A model generated the notes under the pieces. That model saw only the letters and a program-made list of their open reading frames with translations, did not search any database and was not told the origin of the DNA. Of a DNA stretch of 64,000 nucleotides, positions 22,141 to 34,800 are shown piece by piece. Position numbers and translations under genes: made by a program. Position 1 is the first letter of the stretch. Every line of letters begins with the position of its first letter. Source of the stretch: Steromphala cineraria (lineage: Eukaryota > Mollusca > Gastropoda > Trochida > Trochidae); the NCBI GenBank assembly GCA_916613615.1, contig OU744733.1, positions 35,255,939 to 35,319,938 on the forward strand, read 5' to 3'.

Positions 22141-25100
22141 AAATTATACCAATACAGTTATGTTACCAAGATATCATACCAATACAGTTAGGTTACCAAG
22201 ATATCATACCAATACAGTTAGGTTACCAAGATATCATACCAATACAGTTAGGTTACCAAGATATCATACCAATACAGTTAGGTTACCAAGATATCATACC
22301 AATACAGTTAGGTTAAAAAGATATCATACCAATACAGTTATGTTACCCAAATATTATACCAAAACAGTTATGTTACCCAAATATTATACCAATACAGTTA
22401 TGTTACCAATATATCATACCAATACAGTTAGGTTACCAAGATATCATACCAATACAGTTAGGTTACCCAAATATTATACCAAAACAGTTATGTTACCCAA
22501 ATATTATACCAATACAGTTATGTTACCAAGAAAGCATACCAATACAGTTAGGTTACCAAGATATTATACCAATACAGTTAGGTTACCAATATATCATACC
22601 AATACAGTTAGGTTACCAAGATATCATACCAATACAGTTAGGTTACCAAGATATTATACCAATACAGTTAGGTTACCAAGATATTATACCAATACAGTTA
22701 GGTTACCAAGATATCATACCAATACAGTTAGGTTACCCAGATATCATACCAATACAGTTAGGTTACCAAGATATTATACCAATACAGTTAGGTTACCAAG
22801 ATATCATACCAATACAGTTATGTTACCCAAATATTATACCAAATCAGTTATGTTACCCAAATATTATACCAATACAGTTATGTTACCAATATATCATACC
22901 AATACAGTTAGGTTACCAAGATATCATACCAATACAGTTAGGTTACCAAGATATCATACCAATACAGTTATGTTACCAAGATATCATACCAATACAGTTA
23001 TGTTACCAAGATATCATACCAATACAGTTATGTTACCTGGATATCATACCAATACAGTTAGGTTACCAAGATATTATACCAATACAGTTATGTTACCAAG
23101 ATATCATACCAATACAGTTAGGTTACCAAGATATCATACCAATACAGTTAGGTTACCAAGATATCATACCAATACAGTTATGTTACCCAAATATTATACC
23201 AATACAGTTATGTTACCCAAATATTATACCAATACAGTTAGGTTACCTGGATATCATACCAATACAGTTATGTTACCTGGATATCATACCAATACAGTTA
23301 GGTTACCAAGATATTATACCAATACAGTTAGGTTACCAAGATATCATACCAATACAGTTATGTTACCTGGATATCATACCAATACAGTTAGGTTACCAAG
23401 ATATCATACCAATACAGTTAGGTTACCAAGATATTATACCAATACAGTTATGTTACCCAAATATTATACCAATACAGTTAGGTTACCTGGATATCATACC
23501 AATACAGTTAGGTTACCAAGATATCATACCAATACAGTTATGTTACCAAGATATCATACCAATACAGTTATGTTACCAAGATATCATACCAATACAGTTA
23601 TGTTACCTGGATATCATACCAATACAGTTAGGTTACCAAGATATCATACCAATACAGTTAGGTTACCAAGATATTATACCAATACAGTTATGTTACCCAA
23701 ATATTATACCAATACAGTTAGGTTACCAAGATATCATACCAATACAGTTAGGTTACCAAGATATCATACCAATACAGTTAGGTTACCAAGATATTATACC
23801 AATACAGTTATGTTACCTGGATATTATACCAATACAGTTAGGTTACCAAGATATTATACCAATACAGTTAGGTTACCAAGATATTATACCAATACAGTTA
23901 GGTTACCAAGATATTATACCAATACAGTTATGTTACCAAGATATCATACTTATACAACAATGTTACCTAGATATCATAGCATTACAGTTCTGTTACCCAG
24001 GTATTTTACCAGTACTGTTATGTTACCCAGATATTATACCAAGTTAGGTTTCCCAAATATCATACCAAGACAGTTAGGTTACCAAGATATCATACCAATA
24101 CAGTTAGGTTACCCAGATATCATACCAATACAGTTAGGTTACCAAGATATCATACCAATACAGTTAGGTTACCAAGATATTATACCAATACAGTTATGTT
24201 ACCAAGATATTATACCAATACAGTTAGGTTACCAAGATATTATACCAATACAGTTATGTTACCAAGATATTATACCAATACAGTTATGTTACCAAGATAT
24301 CATACCAATACAGTTAGGTTACCAAGATATTATACCAATACAGTTATGTTACCAAGATATCATACTTATACAACAATGTTACCTAGATATCATAGCATTA
24401 CAGTTCTGTTACCCAGGTATTTTACCAGTACTGTTATGTTACCCAGATATTATACCAAGTTAGGTTTCCCAAATATCATACCAAGACAGTTAGGTTACCA
24501 AGATATCATACCAATTCAGTTAGGTTACCCAGATATCATACCAATACAGTTAGGTTACCAAGATATCATACCAATACAGTTAGGTTACCAAGATATTATA
24601 CCAATACAGTTATGTTACCAAGATATTATACCAATACAGTTAGGTTACCAAGATATTATACCAATACAGTTATGTTACCAAGATATTATACCAATACAGT
24701 TATGTTACCAAGATATCATACCAATACAGTTAGGTTACCAAGATATTATACCAATACAGTTAGGTTACCAAGATATCATACCAATACAGTTAGGTTACCA
24801 AGATATCATACCAATACAGTTAGGTTACCAAGATATCATACCAATACAGTTATGTTACCTGGATATCATACCAATACAGTTAGGTTACCAAGATATCATA
24901 CCAATACAGTTAGGTTACCAAGATATCATACCAATACAGTTAGGTTACCAAGATATCATACCAATACAGTTAGGTTACCCAGATATCATACCAATACAGT
25001 TATGTTACCTGGATATCATACTTATACAACAATGTTACCTAGATATCATAGCATTACAGTTCTGTTACCAAGGTATTTTACCAGTACTGTTATGTTACCC

Positions 25101-25205
25101 AGATATCATACCAAGTTAGGTTTCCCAGATATCATACCAATACTGTTTTGTTTCTCTAATATTATACCAAATTAGATTTCCCAAACAGCATACCAATACT
25201 TAATG
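22141..25205. repeat. 30-bp minisatellite, right block
   Basis: Same unit and phase-like behaviour as the left block. A distinctive cluster of variant units (CATACTTATACAACAATG, then GTTCTGTTACCCAGGTATTT) recurs starting at 23945, 24361 and 25017, and once in the left block at 20212, showing larger-scale duplication. The last units decay towards 25205. Confidence 0.95.
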
Positions 25206-25970
25206 CGCACTGAGGAATCACCTCACCTATCTTTGTTGTAAAGAATGTCAACGAGAATCTAAGTACCCATCGACTAATTGGACTCTAGCCCCATCACTGT
25301 ACTAAAAATGGCCTTAGAACAGCCTTCATTTCTCATTTACCTTGTCTAGCTGTTCGAGTGAAATGTTGCAATGTGAAATGCTCCACCGAGTAAAACTATG
25401 TCATAGAGCCACCCTGTCACGTTTTCAAAGGTCAATAAAGGTAACTAAAGCTAAGGAAAGTAAATATAACCTCTTCCAATTAGAAGACCACCCTTTCCTC
25501 AAACGAGGTTTTCTTAATCTTAAGCATGCCTGATTGGTTTAGACCTAACACCATAAGACTCTGGATTAATTTCAGTAGAAGCGCCGTAAAATCAACAATG
25601 TCACGAAAATTGAAAGTACTAAAAAACCACAAGCATTCTGAACAGATATTCAAACACTTATTTAGAACTTATAAGGTAATGTCGTATATTTTTCATGTTA
25701 TACTGATAATAAGGAAACGATCATCGTTACTGCATTACATAAAGGAACAGTTTACCAAACGTACCAAGTTTTGTAATTAATTGATTTATCAGTAAGACAT
25801 TCTTTGCTGTTATATAGATACATACACGGTAACGATATCGCTTCTGAGTTTAGAAATAGAAATCTATGTCATGGTTGAGATTGGAGATAAATGTTCGAAC
25901 ACATCACTGGCACTGCAAATCGAATACTTTAAACGTTTTTACCCCATCAAGTGACACTAATTACATCTAC
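25206..25970. other. Intergenic DNA without a recognised gene
   Basis: Open frames at 25342-25533 and 25526-25780 lack recognisable domains. Nothing else stands out. Confidence 0.35.
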
Positions 25971-26167
25971 CGTAAATCCTTGAATAATCGCTTGACTTGA
26001 AAAAAACCAAACCCGCTTATCTTGAACAATCGCCGGATCTAAGCCCTCTTTAAAAAAAATAAGCGCATGCCTTGAATAATCAAACATTGTAAACAAATTG
26101 ATCAACATGACCTTAACAATGTTTGGAATGAATAATCGCCCGACTATTATTCAATGATTTACAGTAT
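25971..26167. mobile_element. Short inverted-repeat element (GAATAATCGCC type)
   Basis: The left end TACCGTAAATCCTTGAATAA and the right end TTATTCAATGATTTACAGTA are imperfect inverse copies. The interior has repeated GAATAATCG phrases, a style resembling the element at 13085-13426. A degraded relative appears near 59784-59870. Confidence 0.6.
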
Positions 26168-26498
26168 GTACAAGATCGGTTGTTTATTGTTCATTTTAAG
26201 TGAAAAATCCAATTTAATCGAACAAAATTTTTAAAATATTCATAAAAAAACGACTAATTCGTACATCCTGATATGATAACGATTGTTGTTTGAACCAATA
26301 CCTGGTCTGAACCCAATGTGCCTACAAATGTAATATCGATCAAGCGAAGATATAAAACCGCAAAAGATAAGACTTTATATTTGGGTCGTGTCAAAATGAG
26401 CACATGTTAAACACCTGACGACGTAGCTTTGGAGGAGAGGTCATTTATCATTATTTACTTTCTGTCATGTAGAAAGACATATGGGTGAAATAATGACT

Positions 26499-26577
26499 TC
26501 AGCACGGGGCGTTAGAAGTGATATCACCGTGAACGATAGCGAGAGGTTGATATCATAGCTTACGCCTCGTGCTCAGT
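26499..26577. repeat. Imperfect inverted repeat
   Basis: AGCACGGGGCGTTAGAAGTG is followed about 50 bp later by the rough inverse ending TTACGCCTCGTGCTCAG. Both arms include GATATCA. It is a likely small foldback element. Confidence 0.45.
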
Positions 26578-27540
26578 TTTTATTTGCCATACAAAACAAG
26601 GTCAGCAATTAGGTCGACTTATAGATATAACGTATATAAATATATATAATATATAACATAAAATACCTAAAACTAAAAACTCAACAGTGGACTTTCTCTC
26701 AAATAATTGATGACATCGGATGGTATTTTGTATATGTTTTGAGCAGAGGTTATTTCTAATCAATATTTGGGATAAACCCACATCTCCTTGAATAGACAAA
26801 AATCTCCGATAGGTTTCTAATGGGTAATGACGAAATTACAACTAAGTTAAAGTTTTCTTTGTCTTCTTTGTCAAACGAGCAAAGGTAAATAATTCAAAAT
26901 CTACACTCAGACTACAAATAATGCATTAAAAAGGCAAATATGTTTTATTTGCTGCTGTGTGCCACTGATTCAGGACATTTATTTAAATATTCATGTGTAC
27001 CAGATTAATGCATCGACTTTACGATTTGCCTCCTTTATATGATCATATGATAGCTTTATACCATTAAATCATTGTATCTTTTTTCACCAACGTCAAAACA
27101 AGCTATCTATTACGTGCGATCAATAAACAAACGCAGATACAAATTGATTTGTTCACCAATGTGAACAGTACTAACTTTGGTCCGGATCCGTTTTTGAATG
27201 GATCCAAAAAAAACGCGATTCACTATTTGCGCTCAATCATAATAGACAATCCTGCCATACGTCTGAATTGAAGTTGAACTTGCATTTAAATCTTGTATAA
27301 AGTCTCGCCGTCCGGTTTACAATACATAATTTTACCGTATTTCATCAAAGAAACTCGTAGTATTCTTTATGCATACGCACTCACGTTACCATTTTCAAGT
27401 CGAACAGGTCAATTATTGCGTGCCATGAATCCTAAAATATAGTCATAAAGCAAAAACGTCGATCTCTGAGTCATTGAACCTCTGATAACACTAGTTGTAT
27501 TTGGTTATCAAGTCGAAAAATGTTTGGCATACAGTCCATC
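26578..27540. other. Intergenic DNA without a recognised gene
   Basis: AT-rich sequence with a short TATATA tract near 26630-26660. No coding or RNA feature supported. Confidence 0.35.
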
Positions 27541-27549
27541 GTCCACCAG

Positions 27550-27915
27550 TAGGGGAGAGCGGGGTCAATTGTAACACGGGGCAATTGTAACAGGGGCGAT
27601 TACTCCAAAAGTTTGCGTTCAAGCAAAGTCTTAACTTATTTACCATTAAACCCCTTGCCTTCCTCTTGTTTAGCGTTAGGGTGTTGATCAACAGTTTCGA
27701 TTTTTTACACTTGAAGTATATTGTTCACTAACAATAAGAAATCGTTTTTGACGTGTTTTGAGTTACAAAATACTAACTTGATATATCTGTACGTGAGCCT
27801 GACCTATACTGCCAAATCACAATGCAGAAATGTATTTGAAACTTTAAGCGGTTTAATTGTAAAATGTCATGATATAGAACTACCCCCATTGGGGGCAATT
27901 GTAACACCGTGTCTC
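27550..27915. repeat. Segment bounded by GGGGCAATTGTAACA phrases
   Basis: GGGGTCAATTGTAACACGG and GGGGCAATTGTAACAGGGG open the segment, and GGGGGCAATTGTAACACCG closes it in the same orientation. It resembles a dispersed repeat, but no terminal inverted repeats were resolved. Confidence 0.4.
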
Positions 27916-28284
27916 AACCGTTTGTAAAAATAAGAATCCTGAAACTAAATAAGTGAATTCTAGACGGTTCAATCTTTTCTTGATAGAACTTTCGGTTAAT
28001 GAATATCCACAGAATGATTATTACCAAACAAGAGTAAAATTCGAAAATGGAAAATCTATAAAGTTTACCAAAATAAAAAAAATAACATTAATTTGATTAA
28101 TAAAATTGCTGAAATCGAGAATTACGACAAACAATTAAACTAGCTATTATTGAGAACTGAGCTTAGATGTCACCTGACTCTCCTTCAGCCTATTGTATAT
28201 GGTGGGAGTATATTTTATCTGCTTCGTATTTTGACTTTATTATTGATTGTTATAACATTTTATTTGATTATTCTCAATTTCCTT
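27916..28284. other. AT-rich spacer
   Basis: A hydrophobic plus-strand frame (28150-28395) runs from here into the family D element. It has no splice or homology support, so I call no gene. Confidence 0.35.
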
Positions 28285-28554
28285 TGGTTTCCCCTGGCGG
28301 ACAGAAATTGCACCATAATCAATTTGATTTCTTTAGTAAATGACAACGCTTCTCCCATGGAAAGGGTGGTTCATTTCACAATGCTTTTGCCATGATATAG
28401 TAGCCAAAATGATGATTTTAGAACAGCGTCGCTGATAGCACAACTAACTTTGATTGCCTCCAATCAGGCATCTCACATTCTATCCCACAAAGTCGGCGTA
28501 ATAGAACAGAGGCGGTATCAAAATAACTTGATCTGCCTCTGTCGGGAGAGAATG
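28285..28554. mobile_element. MITE family D, copy 2 (left end missing)
   Basis: It matches copy 1 from the GGCGGA-AAATT block through ATGGAAAGGGTGGTTCAT to the right terminus, GATCTGCCTCTGTCGGGAGA. The next 75 bp (to about 28635) repeat part of the same right-hand region. Confidence 0.65.
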
Positions 28555-28672
28555 CTAATTGCACCGCTCACTTTAATTGCATCCAATCTCCCTTTCTAGT
28601 CCTCAATATCGGCTTATTCGAACAGAGGTCGGATCGACGTTACCTTTTGCTTACAGAAAACTATGTCGATGT

Positions 28673-29160
28673 GGATTTTTATGCCCAAGCCATATATGGC
28701 AGGGGCATATTGGATTACCCTCGGTTGCCCGTACGTCCGTACGTACGTAACCACTCTATACAGGGTATTGTTTATCCACTTCTCCTCAAAAACCATTCAA
28801 CAGATTTAATTGAAATCGCACACATGGCTTTTAGGCATCCTAAGGGTGTGCATCTCAAATATTTTTTTAAATTTGTGAATCATTTTTACATTTTCTGTCA
28901 TTTTGAATTTAGGTGAATGTTTGTGCAAGTGAAAGCTCATAGTAGTGTGATAAGGGGTGTTGTTTATCCACTTCTCCTAAAAAAGAACTGGATAGACTGC
29001 GCTATTCTTCCAAACATGCTATCCTAAAGGTGTGCACCTTACATTATGTTTTGGGAATTTTTAATTTTCTACATTTTAATGGATGTTTGAATCTGAATTA
29101 AGCTAAAGATGTGCATCTTTTTTTAAATTCTATGGTTGAAAACATTGAGAGCTTTTTTAC
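28673..29160. repeat. Bivalve-style dispersed repeat with GTCCGTACGT tract
   Basis: It starts ATGCCCAAGCCATATATGGC, contains CGTACGTCCGTACGTACG, and repeats internally GTTGTTTATCCACTTCTCCT with GGTGTGCA-CT at about 90-170 bp spacing. Its layout parallels the segments at 50717 and 62573 (hairpin-like start, then GTCC tract). Confidence 0.5.
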
Positions 29161-29162
29161 TA

Positions 29163-29731
29163 CACTCAGGGGCAAAAGAAACGATACTATATAAAATGCA
29201 TGATAGGTTTAGCTACGATTGATAGTTACGGCTGAAACAGGGTTAATTCGTGTATTCAAGAGCTAACTGAACTATGTTTTTAATTTCAGAGCTATATCTG
29301 TTAACGCTTTAGAAATACAAGCCTTTCTAAAAACGCTGTTAAAAAATCTCTAGACGAGATAGGATAGTGAAAATGGCCCTTTTTCTTGTTTTTAAACCAA
29401 AATACAGGCGAAATGCGTGAACAAATTAACTTCTACAAGGGTTAATTATATTGATAACATCCTAGATTTTATAGATTTTTAAATTTCATAATTATTTATT
29501 CCAATTCCAAAGATTATGACCAAAAATAACATCGAAAAAGCTGTTGTTTTACCCCTCGTGTGTTTGAACAGTCATACAATTATAAGTATTATAATTTGAT
29601 GTTTGAAATTGTCAGTACTTCTTCATAACTGATGTGCCTATCACAAGGGCTCGTAGTCGCATTTCATTTACAACATGATTTTGTTTTGTACTCTTTTGAA
29701 AAGTTGGTATCGTTTCTTTTGCCCCTGAGTG
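29163..29731. mobile_element. 569-bp Tc1/mariner-type MITE with TA target duplication
   Basis: CACTCAGGGGCAAAAGAAAC at the left is exactly inverted at the right (GTTTCTTTTGCCCCTGAGTG), and TA flanks both ends. No transposase frame is present. Confidence 0.85.
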
Positions 29732-29733
29732 TA

Positions 29734-30994
29734 GCTGGGGCATCTGTGTCCCATGGACACAAATTTTCTAGTTCAACTTCTGATAATTCATAAGTTCATG
29801 TTTCATGTTTGTTAAACATATTTCATGATTGTATGAAAAGCCTGATGAACTAAATATATAAAATCATTTGATGAATGTTGTTTATTTATATAACATTAAC
29901 CATATAAACCTAAAGTATATCTTACTTTTTATGTTTGTCTACGTCATGATATCTTAAGCAGTTGTTGAGCAAGACGAACGCTAACTAAACACTTCAGGTT
30001 TGGAGTGTTCAATGTTTGTTTTAACTGCACGCAAGAAATGAATTCTACCGTACGTGCACGTTATATAGATTACGATATTCGTATAAGTGCTGGTCGGTTT
30101 AACGTGTGTAAAAGTTCGGTTCAGTACATGTACACATAAATAACAGGTTAAATACACATCGATGACAGGTTTAATAGAAATGCAAATGTGCTTCCAGTGA
30201 AGTGAATATGTCGAAACGAAATCAAATTTTTATCTGTCATTGAATGAGAACCTCCCTTTCCGGTTTCAGAAGTTGTTTATATAGATTAAACTCTCCGGTA
30301 TTTTTTACCTATATCTGACAGTTGTATGGTGTGATTTGATTGAGACGTATCAACATTAGGATGACTTGAGGTCGTAATAATGATTGGAATCCGGACAATG
30401 ACGAGCGTCAATTAGTCAAGTGTAATTTGGAAACTTTATCTACAGCAGTCAGAATGACAGTTACGAGTTGATAATGTTTGATAGGTTGTATAGCTAGTAT
30501 TCTTGTACATTCATTAGACGTGTGAATTTGACTTGCACGAATATATATTACTCATTATCGCAAAACAACTGCAAGCCAAAGACATTAGATTTAACAAAGT
30601 CGAATATTTGAACTGAGGCTTAAATAATCTCATTCCAGACCAACATTTTCAGTTTGCTTTAAGTCAACAGGGACAGCATTTGAAGAATAAACCTAAGAAT
30701 TACTCGTTTTGTTAAAGTGACATAGAGTATCTTCTATGACTTTTATATTTGTCAAATTTAATATGTAACGATTACTTGGGCAGTAAGTTTTATTTATTCA
30801 TTTTTTTCTCAAAAATACCAGTTTTCTGCCAAATGAATAATCTTTAGAGGGTGTTTTTCTCATTACCCGCTTATCCGTAGAAGTACATGTAGAAGATTTG
30901 TCAAGTAGGCTACTAAGCAAAAACTACTTGGGGCCATATTGTGTGAACACCCCGATAGGACTGTCCCTTTAGGTAAGATTCAGCTTTAGAGCCA
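29734..30994. other. Intergenic DNA; possible 5' region of the membrane-protein gene
   Basis: No exon could be recognised. A partial family A terminus (TTAAAGTGACATAGAGTATC) lies at 30713-30735. If the membrane-protein gene has a signal-peptide exon it may be here or farther upstream, but no convincing ATG plus donor pair was found. Confidence 0.35.
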
Positions 30995-31654
30995 GTTTGA
31001 CTACACTACCAGCTTATGTTTGTTTGATATTCGACTCTGTCCTAAGCATGGAGCCCCACATTCGCAATGTGTGTCGACAGTCATACTTTCATCTGCGCAA
31101 CATTGGTGCGGTCCGTCGATACCTAGATGTGAAATCCTCTCAAGCTCTAGTACAAGCATATGTAACATCCCGTTTGGACTACTGTAACTCTTTGCTTTGT
31201 GGTGTGCCTCAACAAGTCATTCACAGGTTACAGAAAGTACAGAACTCAGCTGCTCGATTGATCTGCAAAACCAAAAGGAGAGATCAGAATCCACTACAAA
31301 ATCCTGTTACTTGTTTTTAAGTGTTTAAACAATTTGGCCCCGAAATACCTTTCTGATCTTCTAATATTGTATCAACCCGCCAGAACACTTCGTTCAAGTG
31401 ACCAAACACTTCTGAAAATTCCACAGACACGAACCAAGTCATATGGAGATCGATCCTTCTCAAGAACTGGACCGGTCCTCTGGAACAGCTTACCATCCAG
31501 TCTAAGATCAGAACTTGAGTTGTCAAGCTTCAAGGCCCAACTCAAAACCGACGTTTTCACTTGTACATATATGTAATAGGACTCAGACAGCGCTTTTGAG
31601 CAATTCTATTGGAAAAGGCGCTATATAAATCTTTGTATGTATGTATGTATGTAT
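30995..31654 (+). mobile_element. 5'-truncated non-LTR retrotransposon, C-terminal reverse transcriptase remnant
   Basis: The first frame encodes the thumb-type C-terminal region typical of CR1/L2-like and related LINEs (RQSYFHLRNIGAVRRYL, SRLDYCNSLLCGVPQ, VQNSAARLI). A small deletion near 31275 shifts the frame. The continuation encodes KILLLVFKCLNNLAPKYLSD and GPVLWNSLPSSLR. It ends with AGCGCTTTTGAG, GGCGCTATATAAATC and a TATG microsatellite, as LINE 3' ends do. The copy is dead. Confidence 0.85.
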
Positions 31655-31762
31655 GATATTGAATTGATCCTTTGCCGAGAAGTATCATGTTGTCCGATTG
31701 TGATTGTTCATAAAGTTATAATATTGTTTATATTTTATAAACCTACATATTTTGTGTTACAG

Positions 31763-31824
31763 AGCGTATCTGGATGCATTTACGATGAAGGCAATTTCAC
31801 CTGTGCTACAAAGTGGTATTTCTG
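31763..31824 (+). CDS. Membrane protein exon a (ectodomain end)
   Basis: The acceptor TTTTGTGTTACAG and donor GTGAGT flank 62 nt encoding SVSGCIYDEGNFTC and so on. The upstream open frame in the intron is accidental. Confidence 0.7.
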
Positions 31825-34800
31825 GTGAGTATGATGTCAATTCATAGATTTAAAAAAAAACATTTGCACGAGGGGAACAAATATTGACCTTGCACAATTT
31901 AGTTTTGATGACTTTGTAGATGACCCTGTGGTATCTAAGTATTACATGGGTACAATTCACTGGCAAACAATTTTATTTGTCGTAATTTTTCAAATTATAT
32001 GTCATAGGAAATTGGATGTTGTGTAAAGGCTTTATTGCAAATATATACATACGGAAAAAAGTTAAGCACCCCCTAAATTCGAAAACAAAAAATGATGCTA
32101 TGGCAAAGTTACTGTATAAATGTATGCCTCTTTAACATAAAAATGTTGCTTTTGTAATAATTTCTTCAAAGAAAAATCGTCAATGTAGACAATTTATGAA
32201 ATTACGATTGAATTTGTAATGGTACTGAAATTTCATCCAAAATAAGTTTGGCTGTAGTGACAAAACTAGGCTATAGACAATGGGTTTAAGACATCAAAAA
32301 TAACGTTTGTGTTACCAACTTCACTTCCACACATCAAATCATCTCTTATCTTACAAATTAAGGAAGTAACTGGTCGTTGAAATGGCATCCCTTTTTCCAA
32401 CAGTTATTGTCAATAATTGACGAAATGGCTGCATGGAATCATACGATTTTCGAATAATCTTGGATTCTTTTGAGTTCACTTCTCATTGATTTCTAGGGGT
32501 CATTACAGTTGACACTGGCCATCTCTTGTTATTACACAATTTTCCTTGATTTTGTTTTTTGAAGGTTTTGCGACTTTGAAGGTTATTAGAGGTCTTAATA
32601 GTGACTTTTGACTAAAATTTTGATACTAAAGTTTGACCTAAGGACTCGAAAGAATTGATTTATCACAACTACCAATAACAACTTTCCTTTCTCAGAATAA
32701 TGTAACTTGTTTTTTGACATAAAACTACAACAATTTTATGAATGCAAATATCCACAATATGCGATACGTTATCCGGATGAAACTTTCTTTTTGCGATACG
32801 TTATCCGGATGAAACTTTCTTCAATTAACTACTAAATTATGGTTTTATCATACCATACGATTATTTCTACAGCCACATTGCCTTCTTTTTGATCAGGCAA
32901 CTTTTGTTGCTGAAAAACCGTGGGGGTGTTTAATTTTTTCCCGTATGTATAGTAAGTCATGTTAGCAAGATAGTTTTGGTATCTCTGGTATCCCTCATAA
33001 AACCGCCATGGGTCAACAATTTTCGTATCTTTTGAGAACCAAATCTCTTGATAAATATAATAGTGTATAGACCGTATTATCACTGACCATTTTAACAATC
33101 TCAGTTACCTATGCCAAAATATTCCGATATTCTACAATACTTACAAGAAATTGTCAATATCAAATAGTAGTAAAGACAATTTAATCAATAAAACACGATG
33201 CTAGATTTAAAAATAATTATCAAATGTTGAAAATGTGCCAATTGTCGCGTATATATACTGACAATGTCTCATGAGACTAGCAGAGTTTAAGACACGTATT
33301 TTTCTATTTATAATTCAGTTTTTATATATTTAATTATATATATATATGTATCTATATATTACAGGCTTGGATTGTTTGCGGGTCTTCTCGTCCTGTTCTT
33401 TATCGTCGCCTGTCTGTGCAACCATTATTGCAAGAAGACACACAACGGTATAGCTACACGTAAGTATCAAGTTTAACGTATATCCTGATCTGTTTTTAAA
33501 TACCGAGGCTCAAGTGAGTAAGTTGGTGTATCGCTCAGTTGTCAAGTGCCCGCGGGCCTCATCCTTCTACATCAGCGTGAATGTGTCTGCTTTGAACTTC
33601 AAGATATCTGCTGATGTAGCAGAATACCGGGCCTGGAATAAGACAGCTTTGGTTATGATGAGGGTGACTGCATCCGTTGTGCTTCTGATCTTTGCACTAT
33701 TGCCATTGGCCAATTATATAATATGGTACAATATAGAGGAATTATGGAAGGATGACTGCATCCGTTGTGCTTCTGTTCTTTGCACTATTGCCATTGGCCA
33801 ATTATATAATATGGCACAATATAGAGGAATTATGGAAGGGTGACTTCATGCATTGTGCTTCTGTTCTCTAATTATATAATATGGTACAATATAGAGGAAT
33901 TATGGAAGGGTGACTTCATGCATTGTGCTTCTGTTCTCTAATTATATAATATGGTACAATATAGAGGAATTATGGAAGGGTGACTTCATGCATTGTGCTT
34001 CAATGTAGAGGAATTATGGAAGGGTGACTTCATGCATTGTGCTTCTGTTCTCTAATTATATAATATGGTACAATATAGAGGAATTATGAAAGGGTGACCT
34101 CATGCATTGTGCTTCTGTTCTTTGCACTGTTGCCATTGGCCAATTATATAATATGGTACAATATAGAGGAATTATGGAAGGATGACTGCATGCATTGTGC
34201 TTCTGTTCTTCGCTTTTACCATTGGCCAATTATACATATATTTCCATGGTACAATATAGAGGAATCACGGAAGGGTGACTGAATGCATTGTGCTTATGTT
34301 CTTTGCATTGATGCCATTAGCCAATTATACAGATTAAATGTGGTACAATATAGAGGAATAATGAAAGGGTTACTGCATAACTCTCATAACCCTTAATGGG
34401 TGGCTCGGATATATATTATTGCACTATATATATGTTTGTTACGAGGTGAGACTCTTATAAAATATCTGTCTGTCTGCATTCATTGTGTTTCAATTTACTG
34501 CCGATTCTCGGTCATCCGGGTCATTATGTTTCGATAGTCGTCATACCTTATACAATTAATTTCTTTAAAGAAAATTCACCTCCACTATTTCCTATCACCT
34601 ATTCGCATTTTTCTTTTTTTCTTTTGGTGGTACCCACAATTGTTAACATTGATTGTACCATTCTTTTTCTGTAAAAAGATTGCACTAAAATTAAATCGCT
34701 TCTAAAAGTATAGCGATGAAAAACTCTGTTTCACTCTCTCTGTAATAAAACAGGCTTTTCGGTATTGTCATCAGGATTATGGTTCTAGAATCTTGCTCCC

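Noticed and set aside
19117..24463. Open frames of up to 797 codons with LPRYHTNTVR-type repeats
   Set aside because: They are the 30-bp minisatellite read in its two stop-free frames. They switch frame at unit-length changes, have no signal peptide, domain or splice support, and are broken by a mobile element. Kept only as a finding.
6041..25205. CRISPR-like arrays
   Set aside because: Both arrays are head-to-tail tandem units with no unique spacers, in a eukaryotic intron and intergenic DNA.
26940..27005. MFYLLLCATDS-like start as the missing signal-peptide exon of the membrane protein
   Set aside because: There is no convincing donor at a fitting phase, and it lies nearly 5 kb upstream with a LINE and MITEs between; support is too weak.
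28150..28395. Hydrophobic 81-codon frame resembling a membrane protein
   Set aside because: It runs into the family D MITE and consists of AT-rich sequence coding for Leu/Ile by composition; there is no splice partner or homology.
33514..34282. Frames of 109 and 62 codons with LLPLANYIIWYNIEELW
   Set aside because: They are repeat translation of the tandem repeat in the membrane-protein intron.
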